Shown piece by piece: positions 10,578 through 21,655 of a stretch of DNA of 64,000 nt. Position 1 is the stretch's first letter, and the number at the start of each line of letters is the position of its first letter. The notes beneath the pieces are model-generated. The model was not told the DNA's origin, searched no databases, and saw only the letters and a list, made by a program, of their open reading frames with translations. The position numbers were made by a program, and so were the translations under genes. The stretch is taken from contig JAGTJL010000018.1 in the NCBI GenBank assembly GCA_020746875.1, forward strand, positions 1,302,001-1,366,000. Direction: 5' to 3'. Source of the DNA: Rhexocercosporidium sp. MPI-PUGE-AT-0058 (taxonomy: Eukaryota; Ascomycota; Leotiomycetes; Helotiales).

Positions 10578-11921
10578 GACTTCACTTGTTACTCTTCTAA
10601 AGCCAGAGTGTCCCGGGAAGAAGCCCAAGATATTATCGGCGAAGAAACAAACCGAAGGTATAAGGGAAGGCGAGCAGGAGGACGAACAAAGCGATGTTGA
10701 CGGTGAGGCAAACATGACACTGATCGACGAGGATCGGTACCGAGCGGAGCTAACAAAGGCGCAAATGACGAGAGCGGAAAAGGAAAAGCGAAAGGCTATC
10801 CGTTAGGCAAAGAAGGAGTTGAAGTCGAAATCCAGGACAAAGGAGTATTTCCCAGAAGCGTTCGAGGAGATCGAGGATAGGGAAGCATCGCAATTCTACG
10901 TGTGGACGACAGCCCAGAAACGGAAGCTGAGAAGAGCGCTTAATCCTTTCGAATCGCTCAAAAACCAAGGAGCCAAGCCAGGCCAAAAGAAAGCCACTCT
11001 AGCGGTGGATCAAGAGAGCTCGACGTATCAAGAGCTTCTGGGTGAAGTTACCAACAGGATCGAGGAGTTCATCGAGAAAGCTGACACGGCCGGCTATATG
11101 AGAGAAAAAGGTTTACCTCAGAAGAAATGGTTATACGAGAGTCAGGACAAGTATGGTCTGGCAGGAGAAATGCATGAGCAGAAGTATGGGTTCCCCAAGA
11201 CGTTCACGGAACGAGGCTTCACGGTAAATGCGCTCGAAAACCATTTGGCCGAAAAGGATTGAGGACTCCCCGGGAAGATGACAAAAAACCCGCCGACCAT
11301 AGAGCGAATCCAGAACTTGAGGCAAGACTGAGATGCTCGGCGAGTGGTACCCAACCGAGGAACTCGATGGGCCGATTCACTTCAAAGGATAGACTGAAGT
11401 AGCCAGAATCGCTCTTCAAAACTAAGGACTTCGGACTGTACACGAGGCTCAACCCAGAGTAGCTGATCAAGGCTATGGCGGGAGTGGTATTACAGGGGCC
11501 ATACAACGCTGAAAAACTGGGAGTGAAGAGGATCAGTCAAGACCTGTTGACATTCGCAAATATTGCAGGAGCTGGATCCGAAGCCCTCTTAAGGAAAGAA
11601 GAAATGAGACGCAGCAACCACATTTACCGGATCAACGCGGCTAAAGCTCACGATAAAGCAGAAGCGTGTGAGTTCGACAACTTGGCACTGCGCAGAAGAA
11701 TCAAGGAAGTGGTTACAGTATTGCGTGAACAAGACAAGATGAGAAAGGAAGCAGGAATTCGAGAAGAAAACCTCCGCAAGCAAATCAACATGTTGAAGGC
11801 TGGGATCAGTGAGCTCGAGGCCCTGGACGACCGCCCTATCGATGAGATGTTGGAGGACAGGGAGGAAATCTCGCAGGACATGAATGACGCCCTAGGAAGA
11901 GGGTTATTCACGACGTCGTAA
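10576..11921 (+). pseudogene. Coiled-coil protein of unknown family with three TAG stops and a frameshift
   Basis: Reading from ATG 10576 gives one protein of about 448 residues if four lesions are bridged: TAG at 10804-10806, a one-base loss near 11264 (AEKD to RTPREDD), and TAGs at 11400-11402 and 11460-11462. The contexts IR-stop-AKKELKSK, LK-stop-PESLF and NPE-stop-LIKAM suggest former Trp or Gln codons. The protein is rich in Lys/Glu/Arg. Its middle has YVWTTAQKRKLRRALNPF and QKKWLYESQDKYGL. The last 130 residues (RRRIKEVVTVLREQDKMRK) form a strong coiled coil. Composition is normal coding, not AT-rich, so this is not heavy RIP. I do not recognise the family. A gag-like or other mobile-element-associated protein is possible, but no zinc knuckle, reverse transcriptase or terminal repeats are seen nearby. 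Confidence 0.55.
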
Positions 11922-12108
11922 GGAATCGGCTCTAATGCAAAGTTTATTAAATAAGACTAAAGCACAAGCAGCATCTCCAGAATCACGCAAAGAGCATCCA
12001 CGAGACCGTTTCCTAGTACTTTAATAATACCTTGTTCAATGAAAAGAAAGCTGAAAACCTTATCCGCTATTCTCATCGGGCATATACGTGTTGATTTAAG
12101 AGGACCTA

Positions 12109-14616
12109 TTAGCACAGCAAAAATACCTCCGCCGGCCCTACCTTCTCCTTTTCCCTACCCAGAAACTCGCTCGACATCCTCTCATGTAGATAACACTCCC
12201 CCATAAACCGAAACACCGACTTTTTAAAGTCCTCATCCCCTTCAAATAGCCAACTCTCGCCCTCCAAATCCGGCTCATTCTCCAATGGATGTAGAATGAA
12301 AGGAACGGCCGACCCAGGGAGAGCAACGATGATATCACCCGGCACCACATCCTGCGAGCATAATCCCATGTGTTCATCTTCCGTAATGAAAAAGCCTTTA
12401 CCGTGTCCGGCAAAGAGGTGGGGGAAGCTCTTGTGGAGTGGAAATCCAGTTTCAAACATGTAGGAGCGGAGATGCTGGGCAATAGGGAGAGGGAGGTATT
12501 CGAGCTGGGGGTCGCCGCTTGCTGCCCAGGAGATGGCGAAAGCAGTGCCGAGCTCACGGTCGTCCCAGGGGCCGCAGAAAAGGCTCTCCGACTTGGTTTC
12601 TGAGCTGGCCTGAGAAGAAGGCGGGCGGGAGTCGTCGCCCCGATAGATGGGACTGAGGAGCAGCGTTTCTAGGAAGTCACGGAACATGACTTCTATGCGA
12701 CCCTGATATCGACCACCTTCGATACCAAGCCAAGATTGAGGTTTCACAGGGACAACCTGGTTATTAATCTGTACCACTGCGACGTGGTCGCGCTGAATGT
12801 AGGTCCAGAGAGGGATCAAACCGCCTTCGATGAAGTCCCCTTCGGAATAGGGGCTCGTGAGTAAAACCTCATAATCTTTTTCGAACTTGGACATCTCACG
12901 CTCAAGCTCCTCATCTCGCCATTTGCGGTTGATAGGCAAGGGTTCAGCTCGAGAGACAACTCGGATGGGCATTTGGAAGTTGGATTTGACGACCCCGATA
13001 CGATGTCCTCCAAGAGCCAGAAGTCGCTCTCTAATGTGGTCCGGGACTTTGTAACGAGGATGCGTTGCCAGATCAAAGAGCTGTGCTGGATCGGTGGAGT
13101 ACAGGTCGAACTTCTCTTTGCGGCGGCTCTGCACTTTTGCTAATCCGGTACCAGCCCAAGCGCCTTGCTCTGGCCAGATGGCCCACGAGGGGTGGTTTCT
13201 GGCGTCCAAGTATTGGTGTGGAATCTTTCCATCTAGTAGAGTAGAGATCATGTCGTTCGTCGGCAGCAATCTCCTTGGTCCGCCGCTGAGAAGACTGAGT
13301 ACGTCAAGATCACCGGTGTCCGCGATACACCACTTAGTGAAGTTGCGAAAGACGCGACTCGCTGAATTACTAGGACTGTAATCCGGAGCCAGATCGGGCA
13401 AGGCCATTTTCTTGGACCCGGCCGCCTCTACTGACATGTCGAGTAGAGCAAAGAGTTTGTCTCGCATGTCTGTAGCGTCGAACTCCTCATAGGTGTTGAT
13501 GAAGAGCCAGTACAGGGACCATTCGAAGCTTTGATCGTCGTGAAACCTTAGGAGCTTTATTCCTTCCTCCTCCAGCCTCTTGGCACGCTTCAAACGATCG
13601 CGTAGCACTCCAGACCAGATGATGGGAAGCCTGTCGGAATCGCCCAAGGGAACTATCCGGCGCCACATCTCTTGAAAGCGATCGGCAACGACCAAGTAAT
13701 CCCAAGGCACCTGGGTCGCAGACGTATGCACGAAGGTTCTCTCCGCTGCGACCGTAGCTTCTTGAAGAACCCACACCCTTCTAAAGTATGGATGGGCGAA
13801 GAATCTCCCCAGAATCCGGAAACAACCCTCTGGCCCTAGATTCTCATCAAAAAGCTTGTATCGATTCTGAAACAATGCGGAAATCTGCTCGTTCGTCGGA
13901 TCAAGAGCATTGAATTCGTCTCCCCACTGCTTGTGAGCCCATCTAGTCATTTGTACAATCAAGTCGAGTCCTACTTTAACGTCCTTGCTCTCACCGAGCC
14001 AGACCCATACGCACCAGGCCTTCGAATATATCTTTCCCATCATGCTGACTTGACTGTTCCTCTCCTTGATGTTACCTTGATTGATGCATATTGCATCTAC
14101 CCATAGGGGCTGCCAACTCAGCATGGGATTCTGCTCTCGAATACGAGCCGCAGCTTTGCGGAAGCTCTTCAACGCGTCGTAGAGCGTGGCCGTGACGGTG
14201 AACTTCTGCTTGAAGGACGTGGAAGTGCTGAATAGCGTACTCGTGCCTGGAAGATTTTTCTCCAGCTCGGATATGCGGTCCTTTACGGCTGCTTCGTCTT
14301 CTTCTTCTGGCTCGTTGTACTGGTGGATAATACCGATTTCCTTAGTGTTGTTCAAATCGCCCCAGCAGTACGAAAGTGCTGTATAGATGATCCCATCTGC
14401 CCACTCTGGTGGAACAAGAAGCAATGCACAAACAACCTGTTCCTCTTCGTCATCGGTCTCGGAAGGGAGAACGGTCAACAAACGAATCTGCTCATGACCT
14501 GGCTCTATGCTAATCTCCTTGTATGCGGTATAGTCGTTTGGTATCCTTCTAGTGGTAGTCTCCTCTACCTCTGTCTGTTTCAACTCACTTGGAGACTCTG
14601 AAGTGGCGGTGGCCAT
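12109..14616 (-). CDS. HET-domain (heterokaryon incompatibility) protein
   Basis: Single-exon gene of 835 residues. ATG 14616 (MATATSESPSEL) is chosen because the frame upstream has only a TTG and this ATG has a good CCA-ATG-G context. The HET domain lies at about residues 55-300: IIYTALSYCWGD, LWVDAICINQGNIKERN, MMGKIYSKAWCVWVWLGES and YFRRVWVLQEATVA. These are the three conserved blocks of PF06985. The C-terminal half is the variable part common to long fungal HET proteins (IRERLLALGGHRIG, GDIIVALPGSAVPFIL). HET domains trigger a cell-death reaction when incompatible hyphae fuse, usually via a partner locus; which partner is unknown here. The frame is intact, unlike the HET gene at 19654. 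It is flanked by a broken coiled-coil gene and another broken unknown gene. Confidence 0.9.
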   Translation of the reverse strand: MATATSESPSELKQTEVEETTTRRIPNDYTAYKEISIEPGHEQIRLLTVLPSETDDEEEQVVCALLLVPPEWADGIIYTALSYCWGDLNNTKEIGIIHQYNEPEEEDEAAVKDRISELEKNLPGTSTLFSTSTSFKQKFTVTATLYDALKSFRKAAARIREQNPMLSWQPLWVDAICINQGNIKERNSQVSMMGKIYSKAWCVWVWLGESKDVKVGLDLIVQMTRWAHKQWGDEFNALDPTNEQISALFQNRYKLFDENLGPEGCFRILGRFFAHPYFRRVWVLQEATVAAERTFVHTSATQVPWDYLVVADRFQEMWRRIVPLGDSDRLPIIWSGVLRDRLKRAKRLEEEGIKLLRFHDDQSFEWSLYWLFINTYEEFDATDMRDKLFALLDMSVEAAGSKKMALPDLAPDYSPSNSASRVFRNFTKWCIADTGDLDVLSLLSGGPRRLLPTNDMISTLLDGKIPHQYLDARNHPSWAIWPEQGAWAGTGLAKVQSRRKEKFDLYSTDPAQLFDLATHPRYKVPDHIRERLLALGGHRIGVVKSNFQMPIRVVSRAEPLPINRKWRDEELEREMSKFEKDYEVLLTSPYSEGDFIEGGLIPLWTYIQRDHVAVVQINNQVVPVKPQSWLGIEGGRYQGRIEVMFRDFLETLLLSPIYRGDDSRPPSSQASSETKSESLFCGPWDDRELGTAFAISWAASGDPQLEYLPLPIAQHLRSYMFETGFPLHKSFPHLFAGHGKGFFITEDEHMGLCSQDVVPGDIIVALPGSAVPFILHPLENEPDLEGESWLFEGDEDFKKSVFRFMGECYLHERMSSEFLGREKEKVGPAEVFLLC

Positions 14617-14868
14617 TGGTAGATTCTTTGCCGACTCCTTTAGAGATGTTGCGCCCGATTCTTGTGGTCGCGAAGATGTGTCGCGATGATGATTGAATCG
14701 GTACTGCCCTTGGCAGATAATATCATCGGCAAGCCGTAGAGCCTCAAACTTCAACTCAACGTCCTTATTTGTGGCATAACCTTCTCCTTGACTCTAATAT
14801 AATTGTATCGATCAAAGTCTCAAGGTTGTGTATTGTGCCTTGTATGTGCATAAGCAAGAGGTCAGCTG

Positions 14869-16414
14869 ATGGACAGGACAAGTTACCTCCCCCAAATTGG
14901 CTGCCTTGGAGATAAGGCCGCAAACCACATTCATCAGTGAAGGGGGCCGGCCCTCACATTCGGTCAGCCTTGGTCGGGATATTCTAGAGGATCCTGGAGA
15001 ATACCGCGAGATCCTGTCTTATTGGCAACTTGTCAATCACGACGCTGAGAATCGTAGGTGGCAGGTGTTCCACTCACAGATAGGAAGGTGGCGACGGTTT
15101 CGCCGATAGCAACGAAGCAATCGAGAGGAAGGTCACCTTCTTACATATATCGACACAGTGAAGCGCAGTCTCGCGAGGCATGGATTCACACGGCCAATCG
15201 AACTCGATAAGGATCCAGAGCGACAAGACAAGTTGACGACGTGGATCGAGTTTCTTGATTTCAAGCACTGGTTCTACGACAAAGATATCAGAATCGTTAA
15301 GCATCTTCAGCCAGAATACGACGAAGCCTGGAAGGAGCTCGTGGATTCGCAGGTCTTGAAACCTAATGAGACGGAGGAGTTCATCTGCAGCATCGACTCT
15401 GTATTTCAGCGGGCGAGTGAAAGAGAACGGGCCGAGAAGGCTGTGAAGTCTGCGGAATCAGTCGTGACGTCAGCCCAAAATGCCATCACAGATCCACGAC
15501 CTAATCTCTCCGAGAAAGCTCAACGACGGTTAACAGCAGCCCAATCCAGATTGGACGCAGCAGTAGAGTCACTCAAATCGATCAAGCGACGAAATGACCT
15601 TGTTCACGAATTCTATAAGAAGACACAGCTATCTCAAATCACAAAGGATGGTAAGCGGAAGAGGAGTTACCAGATGGCAAAGGAAGATGCAGAGCGCCGT
15701 AGCATACTGCTTCGATGGATTCTATAGCAAATCCCCTTGTTTGAGCTCGAGCTAAACCAAGCAAAGGCGGCCGAGAACGACTGCTCAGTCAGAGTGAATG
15801 GCAGGAGCTGTGATCGAGCTGACGAACTCAGCAAAGAACAAAGCTCCGAAAAGCAGGAGCGTAAACGCGGCCGCCATGATGACACAGTCGATGACGAACT
15901 ACCTTCGAAGCGGCCAAGATACGACGGTCAACGCTCGAGTTTCTCTCCCCGCAAAACGCCCAACACTGCTGATAGGACACCAACTAGGCGATCGCAAAAG
16001 TCTAGGACCACTGCATCAAAGGTTGTAAAGAGAAAGAAGCCGGCCAGTGGAAAGCCAGGGCTGACAACTGGGGAGAGCGGTGTGAAGAGCAAGTGGTCTA
16101 CCGTCAACTCTGCGCAGCCAAGAAAGAACAATTCCCGAGGCGTCTCCAGCCGTTGCAGCGCTAGAATTGCGGAAAGAGAAAAACGATTAAGAGCCGCCGT
16201 CGTGCTGCCATCTGATACTATCAGAACCCCTCGCCAAAGGACTGTCAAGCTCACAGAAGCGCCGACACCTCCTTCATCCACAGAATCACAGGAGCGAAAG
16301 TCTAGGCCCAGAGCATTAGAGACATTAAAGAGAGGCCGCCTTAGACGAGGCGATAGGCGCAACACGGCAAAGCCACAGGGAATATTGAAGATGAAGGGCC
16401 GACCTCGTCCATGA
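14869..16414 (+). pseudogene. Helical/basic-tailed protein of unknown function, two TAG stops and a 5' indel
   Basis: From ATG 14869 (MDRTSYLP) a one-base excess in the C or A run near 14890 leads into the main frame. That frame runs to the stop at 16412-16414 except for TAG at 15107-15109 and TAG at 15725-15727. The contexts GRWRRFRR-stop-QRSNRE and LLRWIL-stop-QIPLFELELN suggest a lost Trp and a lost Gln. The protein would be about 515 residues. The N-terminal part has LGRDILEDPGEYREILSYW and LTTWIEFLDFKHWFYD. The middle is Ala-rich coiled coil (AEKAVKSAESVV). The C-terminal 200 residues are highly basic and disordered with nuclear-localisation-like runs (KVVKRKKP). I believe this is a widespread multicopy fungal family, but I know no name or function for it. 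It diverges from the HET gene at 14616, which lies only about 250 bp away. Confidence 0.6.
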
Positions 16415-16447
16415 TCATCAAGCGCTGAACAAGTGGTCAGTCCGTGA

Positions 16448-16620
16448 TCAGCCTTTTCCAGAGGTGACTAGGATGGGCCTCGATTGAGAGTGTTCTGCTG
16501 GCGCATTCCCACGCCCTGGATACTGCTGCAACTTAGTGATTTGGTCAGACTTGAACCCCAATTCGGCTGCGAGATCAGCGAAACGGCGCAGTGTTGCCCA
16601 AATTCGCTTTGGTTGGGGGT
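16448..16620 (-). pseudogene. Possible DUF3723-like C-terminal fragment
   Basis: A short minus-strand frame reads PKRIWATLRRFADLAAELG then FKSDQITKLQQYPG before a stop at 16448-16450. The pattern of RxW, a short helix, then LGFxSxQI resembles the end of fungal DUF3723 proteins, as I remember them. The frame breaks upstream near 16620, where open sequence continues in another frame to about 16864. Weak evidence; it could be an unrelated helical fragment. Confidence 0.3.
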
Positions 16621-17402
16621 TTCAACCCAATCTTCTGTCCGATCATCCTGGCAGCAAATTCTTCTGCCAAGCGCTCAACTCGGCCTCTTTCTTCTGACTC
16701 CTTATAGATCCATAGACCTTTCTATTCTCTCCTGATCTAACCAGCGCATCTGATTGTGCGTTCTCTTGAGGAGCAACGACGCTTTTCACGGGCTTGAAGA
16801 CGAGACAGAAGAGATCAGCCGCCATGTTACTGTCAGCGAGCCCAAGCTCAACCTTTCTGTCCACACTATACTATTTCCAAATACTTCAGACTTATTAATT
16901 CCAAAATTATAACCACGCCGTCACCACTAAATTGAATTTACGGAGGGCCTCCTTTTAATATTATAATAGACCCTTCGATTCGCAATACTACTATTAAGCT
17001 TTTTGTACCATTTAAACTTATAAAACGGTTAAATATAGATCTCAGAGTTTTATCATACTACTAAAAAGTTATTCTTAATATTATAGCGGCCAAAGTGCGC
17101 TATATCATACGCCGTCGCTATAGAGGCTGATACCTCCTCCAATTAAGCGATCAAGCACCCTAGACAGTGGTGGTATGGTTATAGTAATCTCGGTAAAGTG
17201 ATTTGTACCTGCTGCGACGTTTGTGGCTGCGCGTATCTTGGCGGAAAATTCCTGTTTCCCGACATCCCCCGACTAAGTTACAGCGAAAAGGGGCCCGTAG
17301 CCAGATTTTTAAGAAAAAAGGGAAGGTGAATATATAGACTAATGATTCTTAAATCGGATAGCTTTGAGCTGACGGATTAAACACATATGCTGCACTACAA
17401 AC
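16621..17402. other. Intergenic with an AT-rich patch
   Basis: No gene supported. Positions 16870-17090 are AT-rich and CA-poor, suggesting a small RIP-affected repeat fragment. The remainder (17090-17400) has normal composition and is the downstream region of the PrpF-like gene. No terminal repeats were found. Confidence 0.4.
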
Positions 17403-18527
17403 TCATGCCTCTATATTTACTTCCCCTTGCATTAAAAGCCTTGCGGTACTATACAGCACTGCGCTCTCAACTTCCTTCCCATTCAACTCAACCCCTACTC
17501 TGATTGTTCCGCTCGGATGCTGAATAGTAACATCTTTCCCAGCATCAACGCCATTCGCTAGCATAAAAGGGATCGTTCCCTCTATCTTACACGCCGCTCC
17601 CAGATTCAATGCTAGGGTCAGCGGAATTGCTTTATGCGTTTGCCCCATCGAGAGAACTAGACATTGTATATGTATGCCCTTTGAAGCTGTCTCTGCTGCT
17701 GGCGGTAAAACAATGACAATTTTAGGTACGCTAGCGATGTCCGGATCCAACCCCATTTTCTCCGCACCCTCTCTGCGGATCTTCTCCAATAATGCCATTT
17801 TATGGTGTAGCTTGTCGAGATCTAGTGGGGTCGTACTAGAGTCCAGTCCAAGCACGCGGCCATCGACGTGAACTCCTGGATTGGCAAGGTCGATTAAAGT
17901 GGCTTGTATTCTTGATCCCTGTTCGTCTCTTGTGTCTAAAATCGTAGTGCTACTACCTGTAGGAAGCGTATTATCTGTTTGGGTTCCTCCTGGAGAGATG
18001 AAAGACAGGCAGATTCTGGAAGCGGTACCTGCAACGCCCGCCATCTCATATGCCCCTCCTGGATGGAATTTCAAGGGATGTCCGGAAATTGAAAACGTGG
18101 AGTGAATCACCTTTCGTGTATTGGTGTTGAATATGCGAACAGTACAGGACGTAGGACCCGGACTCGATCCAGTTTCGATTATTGGTTTCTTTACCAAGCC
18201 ACTATCAATCGAAAATGGGCCGATCGCTGCAGTCATGTTGCCGCAGTTGCTCGCCAGGTCGAGTTGGCCATCTTTGATGACTACTTGGACGAATTCGAAG
18301 TCAACATCAGCATCCTGTCTTGTGGATGGGGATACGATGCATATTTTAGAGAGCGACGACACCCCGCAACCCATGCCGCTCAGTTGTCTGCCGTATGGGT
18401 CAGGTGAGCCCATAGCGGCAGCAAAAATTGGTTGCCATGCTGCGCGATCTTCGGGAAGGTCAGCTTTGTGGAAGATGAGGGCGTTGCATACGCCTCCTCT
18501 CCAAAAAGCAGCACGAAGGACTGACAT
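17403..18527 (-). CDS. PrpF-family protein (methylaconitate isomerase-like)
   Basis: Intact 374-residue frame. ATG 18527 is used because upstream codons offer only TTG. PrpF proteins (PF04303, diaminopimelate-epimerase fold) isomerise 2-methylaconitate in the methylcitrate route for propionate; fungal relatives also act on other unsaturated tricarboxylates. Recognisable features: VLRAAFWRGGVCNALIFH at the N-terminus (family RGGTSKG-like block), MGSPDPYGRQLSGMGCGVSS (very close to the family GSPDPYG...DGMGG...S block), a mid FHPGGAYEMAGVAGTASRI segment, and a C-terminal QHPSGTIRVGVEL. The active-site Cys position is plausible in GVC near the N-terminus and GMGC after the PYG block. No signal peptide. 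Its neighbours are unrelated broken genes, so I see no pathway cluster. Expression signals not evident. Confidence 0.88.
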   Translation of the reverse strand: MSVLRAAFWRGGVCNALIFHKADLPEDRAAWQPIFAAAMGSPDPYGRQLSGMGCGVSSLSKICIVSPSTRQDADVDFEFVQVVIKDGQLDLASNCGNMTAAIGPFSIDSGLVKKPIIETGSSPGPTSCTVRIFNTNTRKVIHSTFSISGHPLKFHPGGAYEMAGVAGTASRICLSFISPGGTQTDNTLPTGSSTTILDTRDEQGSRIQATLIDLANPGVHVDGRVLGLDSSTTPLDLDKLHHKMALLEKIRREGAEKMGLDPDIASVPKIVIVLPPAAETASKGIHIQCLVLSMGQTHKAIPLTLALNLGAACKIEGTIPFMLANGVDAGKDVTIQHPSGTIRVGVELNGKEVESAVLYSTARLLMQGEVNIEA

Positions 18528-19653
18528 TCTAGAACAAAAGTAATGGTGTAAAGATAACAATGAGATGCGTTGAAAATGAATGCGGTCGTTAGGAGATGTT
18601 GTTCTTGTACCGTAGACCTAGTAAGCATTTCGATTTAAAAGGGCCGATGTAGTATTATCTGTGACTCATCCCTCTTATCCCCTTAGCTGCGGTGAGGATC
18701 GTTCAAAGTACGCGTGTACATATTTTCAGGCACGCCTAAAGGTGGTAGCGTAGTCGTGCTGAGAGCTCTCTGCCAAGGATTTATAAGCGCAGTCGCTCAT
18801 AAAGCATTACTTCGTACCATCTCTGTGTAGAACCGGACATGGCTGCTTTTGGACGCCATGGTCTGCAAGAGTATGGTATGATCTAGGCACGCCTACATTC
18901 TTTTCCTCTCTAGGTTTCTTTAAAATTTGGAGCCATGTTATTCGTAATAGGATCTTTCCTGCAGTGCTCCGAATTTTAAAAAAAAAACTTCAATAGTCGC
19001 GGTTTAACAAGGGAGGAACAGCGGAAGTAGTAACCGGTGGCATGATTGAAACTATCGACAGTACGATTAAGCGCCCTTTCCTTCTGGCTGCTAAATGGTC
19101 TCTTTAAGGAGAAATAAGTAAAGAAAGTAATGTGTTAATAACAGCTTCGTAGACAAGCTAAGAGAAATTATGCGATTCCAAAACTATAAATCTGTCTCGG
19201 GACGCAGGAACAGACGAGAGTCCGGGAGTTACGCCGGTGCGACGAGAGGGTCCACCTAGTGCATACTTCGTATCAGGGTTAACTGTTCCGTCCCTCCTTT
19301 TTGTAGCAAATTTAAGACTTCTCGTTGGCTCGTTTAGCCTTGTTCACGAGAAACCTCTAGAACGCTTGGTAGGATCAGATTCGCCAGCGACCAAGTAAGT
19401 TAGTTGTTCTACGAGCTCCAAGCGCATGGCCTGGTGGCTGATTGACCCCACCACCGAGCTCGGCAGGACGTGCGTGACCACCTCAAACCATCGCACCGCA
19501 CCGTTCACCTCTACATTCTTTCTCAGAGCACCATCTCTATATACTCACCTAGACACGTTCTACCTCGCTCTAAATACTTCGCTCTGTACTTCAGTCTCCA
19601 CTCTACGCTCTACGCCACACAATTCCCGCTAGGCGGCTCCAATTTGCAGTACC
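18528..19653. other. Divergent intergenic region
   Basis: About 1.1 kb between the PrpF-like gene (minus) and the broken HET gene (plus), so it should contain both promoters. Composition is mixed, with short A/T runs near 18970. I see no coding frame with a family signature and no repeat ends. Confidence 0.45.
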
Positions 19654-21655
19654 ATGCCTGTTTGCATGCAAGTGTACGGAGTTCTTGCAGACTCCTAACG
19701 AGGAGGAAACTGAGAGTAGCACGCTTCAAAGGAGTTGGCCACATCACAAGCTGGTTTCAGCACTGGAAGATTCCAGCAATAGCTGTTCCTTCTGTGCTTT
19801 CCTTTGCGAGAGAATGCATAAGATCTTCACTTCGAACGCTTCAGGAGAGCAACGGACGTTCATTATAAATCGCGTATACTCTCACTCTGGTCTTCCATGG
19901 TCTTATCTATATTTTAAGACCGCTTTTTCGAGCGACATCCAAAGATCTAGTTTTGTGCTCGTGTTACAAAACAGTAAGGTTTTATCGTTTGCTCACCTAC
20001 TCGAACTCGAACTATGGTTGAATGAAGCTCATTGGTGACTAGATCCACTGTTTTCCTGGGCCATCTGGCATCCGAATACCACTTTCGAGCAACGCTTTGA
20101 TGTTGTCCATACCTGGGTTGAACGTTGCCTCCAACATCATGAACGCTGTGATGTCAAGGGCGAGGTCACTCCAACGAGGTTGGTATATGTTGGCAAAGCA
20201 AATGGACAAGATACGCCACGGCTTGTAGAAACGGCAGGCTTCAATTACCGCCGACGTGATCCCCTGCAATACACTGCGTTGAGTCATTGCTGGGGTTCGA
20301 ATCAATACCTGCCGTTGAAAACTCTGAAAGACACCAAAGCTTCTCATATGGCGAGCATTTCGTTCCAATCTCTACCAAAGACATTCTAGGATGCTATCCG
20401 GATCACTCGATTGCTGGTTGTACGATATATCTGGATTGATTCCCTTTGTATCGTTCAGGATGATCCGGCCGACTGGCAATTCGAAGCCGCGAAGATGGCC
20501 AGCATCTTTCGAGGTGCCTTTCTTACTATTGCCGCCACTTCCGCCCGCAATAGCTCCGAGGGTGCTATTTTCGATACCTCATCTCCCCCGCTCCGGATCT
20601 TTTTCGTGCAGGAAGACACTGATACTTCTTGCCAAATCGCTGCAGTGCGGGCCCAATATGTAAACCCCTTGAACTATCTTGGTTGTGCAGATGCACACTT
20701 GAATAAGCGTGGGTGGACATTCCAAGAGCTTCTGCTCTCCCCCCGGACTGTTCATTTCACGGGCAATCAATTATATTGGCGTTGCCACCACCACATAGCC
20801 TCGGAAGATGGGTCTCTGGAAGCCGAGAATGAACGTCGATATTCGGCGTTTCTTGGTCCGCCGTATCTAGCAGGCAGCAAGACAGGTACCCTAATACGCG
20901 ACCATGGGATATATCTTTGGCGGGAATGGGTTAACGTTTACTCCTCTCGTGCCTTAACCTACCCAGGAGATAAGTTCGCAGCCATAGCAGGAGCAATTTC
21001 ATACTACAATGATCTTACTCACAAGATACTGGTCTTTGGATTGTGGGAATCCACGTTGCTATTTGATTTAGTCTGGTACCTATATGTTCCTGCGACTAGG
21101 GATGATGGATATCATCGCCCATCCAATTTAGACATAGCCCCGTCCTGGTCTTGGTTTTCTGTTGAAGGAGAGATTACAACCGTTTATAGTTCAGATTATT
21201 ACCAGGTAACAAAAACGAGAATCTTGGAGTGGTTTGTTGAATGGGATGGGACTCCGTACACGTCCAAACTGCTATCTACAAGGCTTCTCGTTCAAGGGCC
21301 TATTCTTCCAGCACGATTCGTCGATAATCTCGGCAGCCAGGGAGCAGTAATAGTCGAGGTTCAATTCGAAGAACCGACAAAATCTCCTATAGTTTATCTT
21401 GCCCTGTCAAGGCCACTACAACCCCCCTCCGTTGCCAACAATTTTCATCTGGATTATAGTGACCCAAGGGCAGAGCGCAATCTCTTCGCACTTTCCTTGT
21501 TTTGTGACAGTCTCGGAACTACGACATTCTTGCTCGTCTCCGCTTCGACTCTTGTGCCAGGTGATTTCCGCCGTGTAGGCGTTGGGCGGGTAGATAAGGA
21601 CCAAGAGAAAGGCGCCTTCGACTCGGCTCCTGTGGAAACGCTTGACCTCGTTTAG
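19654..21655 (+). pseudogene. HET-domain protein, frameshifted and with an in-frame TAG
   Basis: HET gene with start ATG 19654 (MPVC) and one extra base near 19665 before KCTEFLQTPNEEE. A CxFC block follows (NSCSFCAFL, typical of HET N-termini). The intron at 19974-20042 (GTAAGG...CTAG) removes a TGA. Then come ERCLQHHERC, PTRLVYVG, RLVETAGF and YTALSHCWGSNQYLPL (HET block 1). A TAG at 20387-20389 follows (PKTF-stop-DAIRITRLL; Gln or Trp expected). After it come YIWIDSLCIVQDDPADW (block 2), FLTIAATSARNSSEG, RGWTFQELLLSPRTVHF (block 3) and APSWSWFSVEG, ending at TAG 21653-21655. Apart from the two lesions the protein of about 640 residues is well conserved, so decay is recent or partly a sequencing artefact. 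The HET is of the common cell-death-effector type. Confidence 0.85.

Noticed and set aside
16643..16864. Minus-strand 73-codon frame near the DUF3723-like fragment
   Set aside because: Could be the same gene in another frame, but I cannot see a family motif in it.
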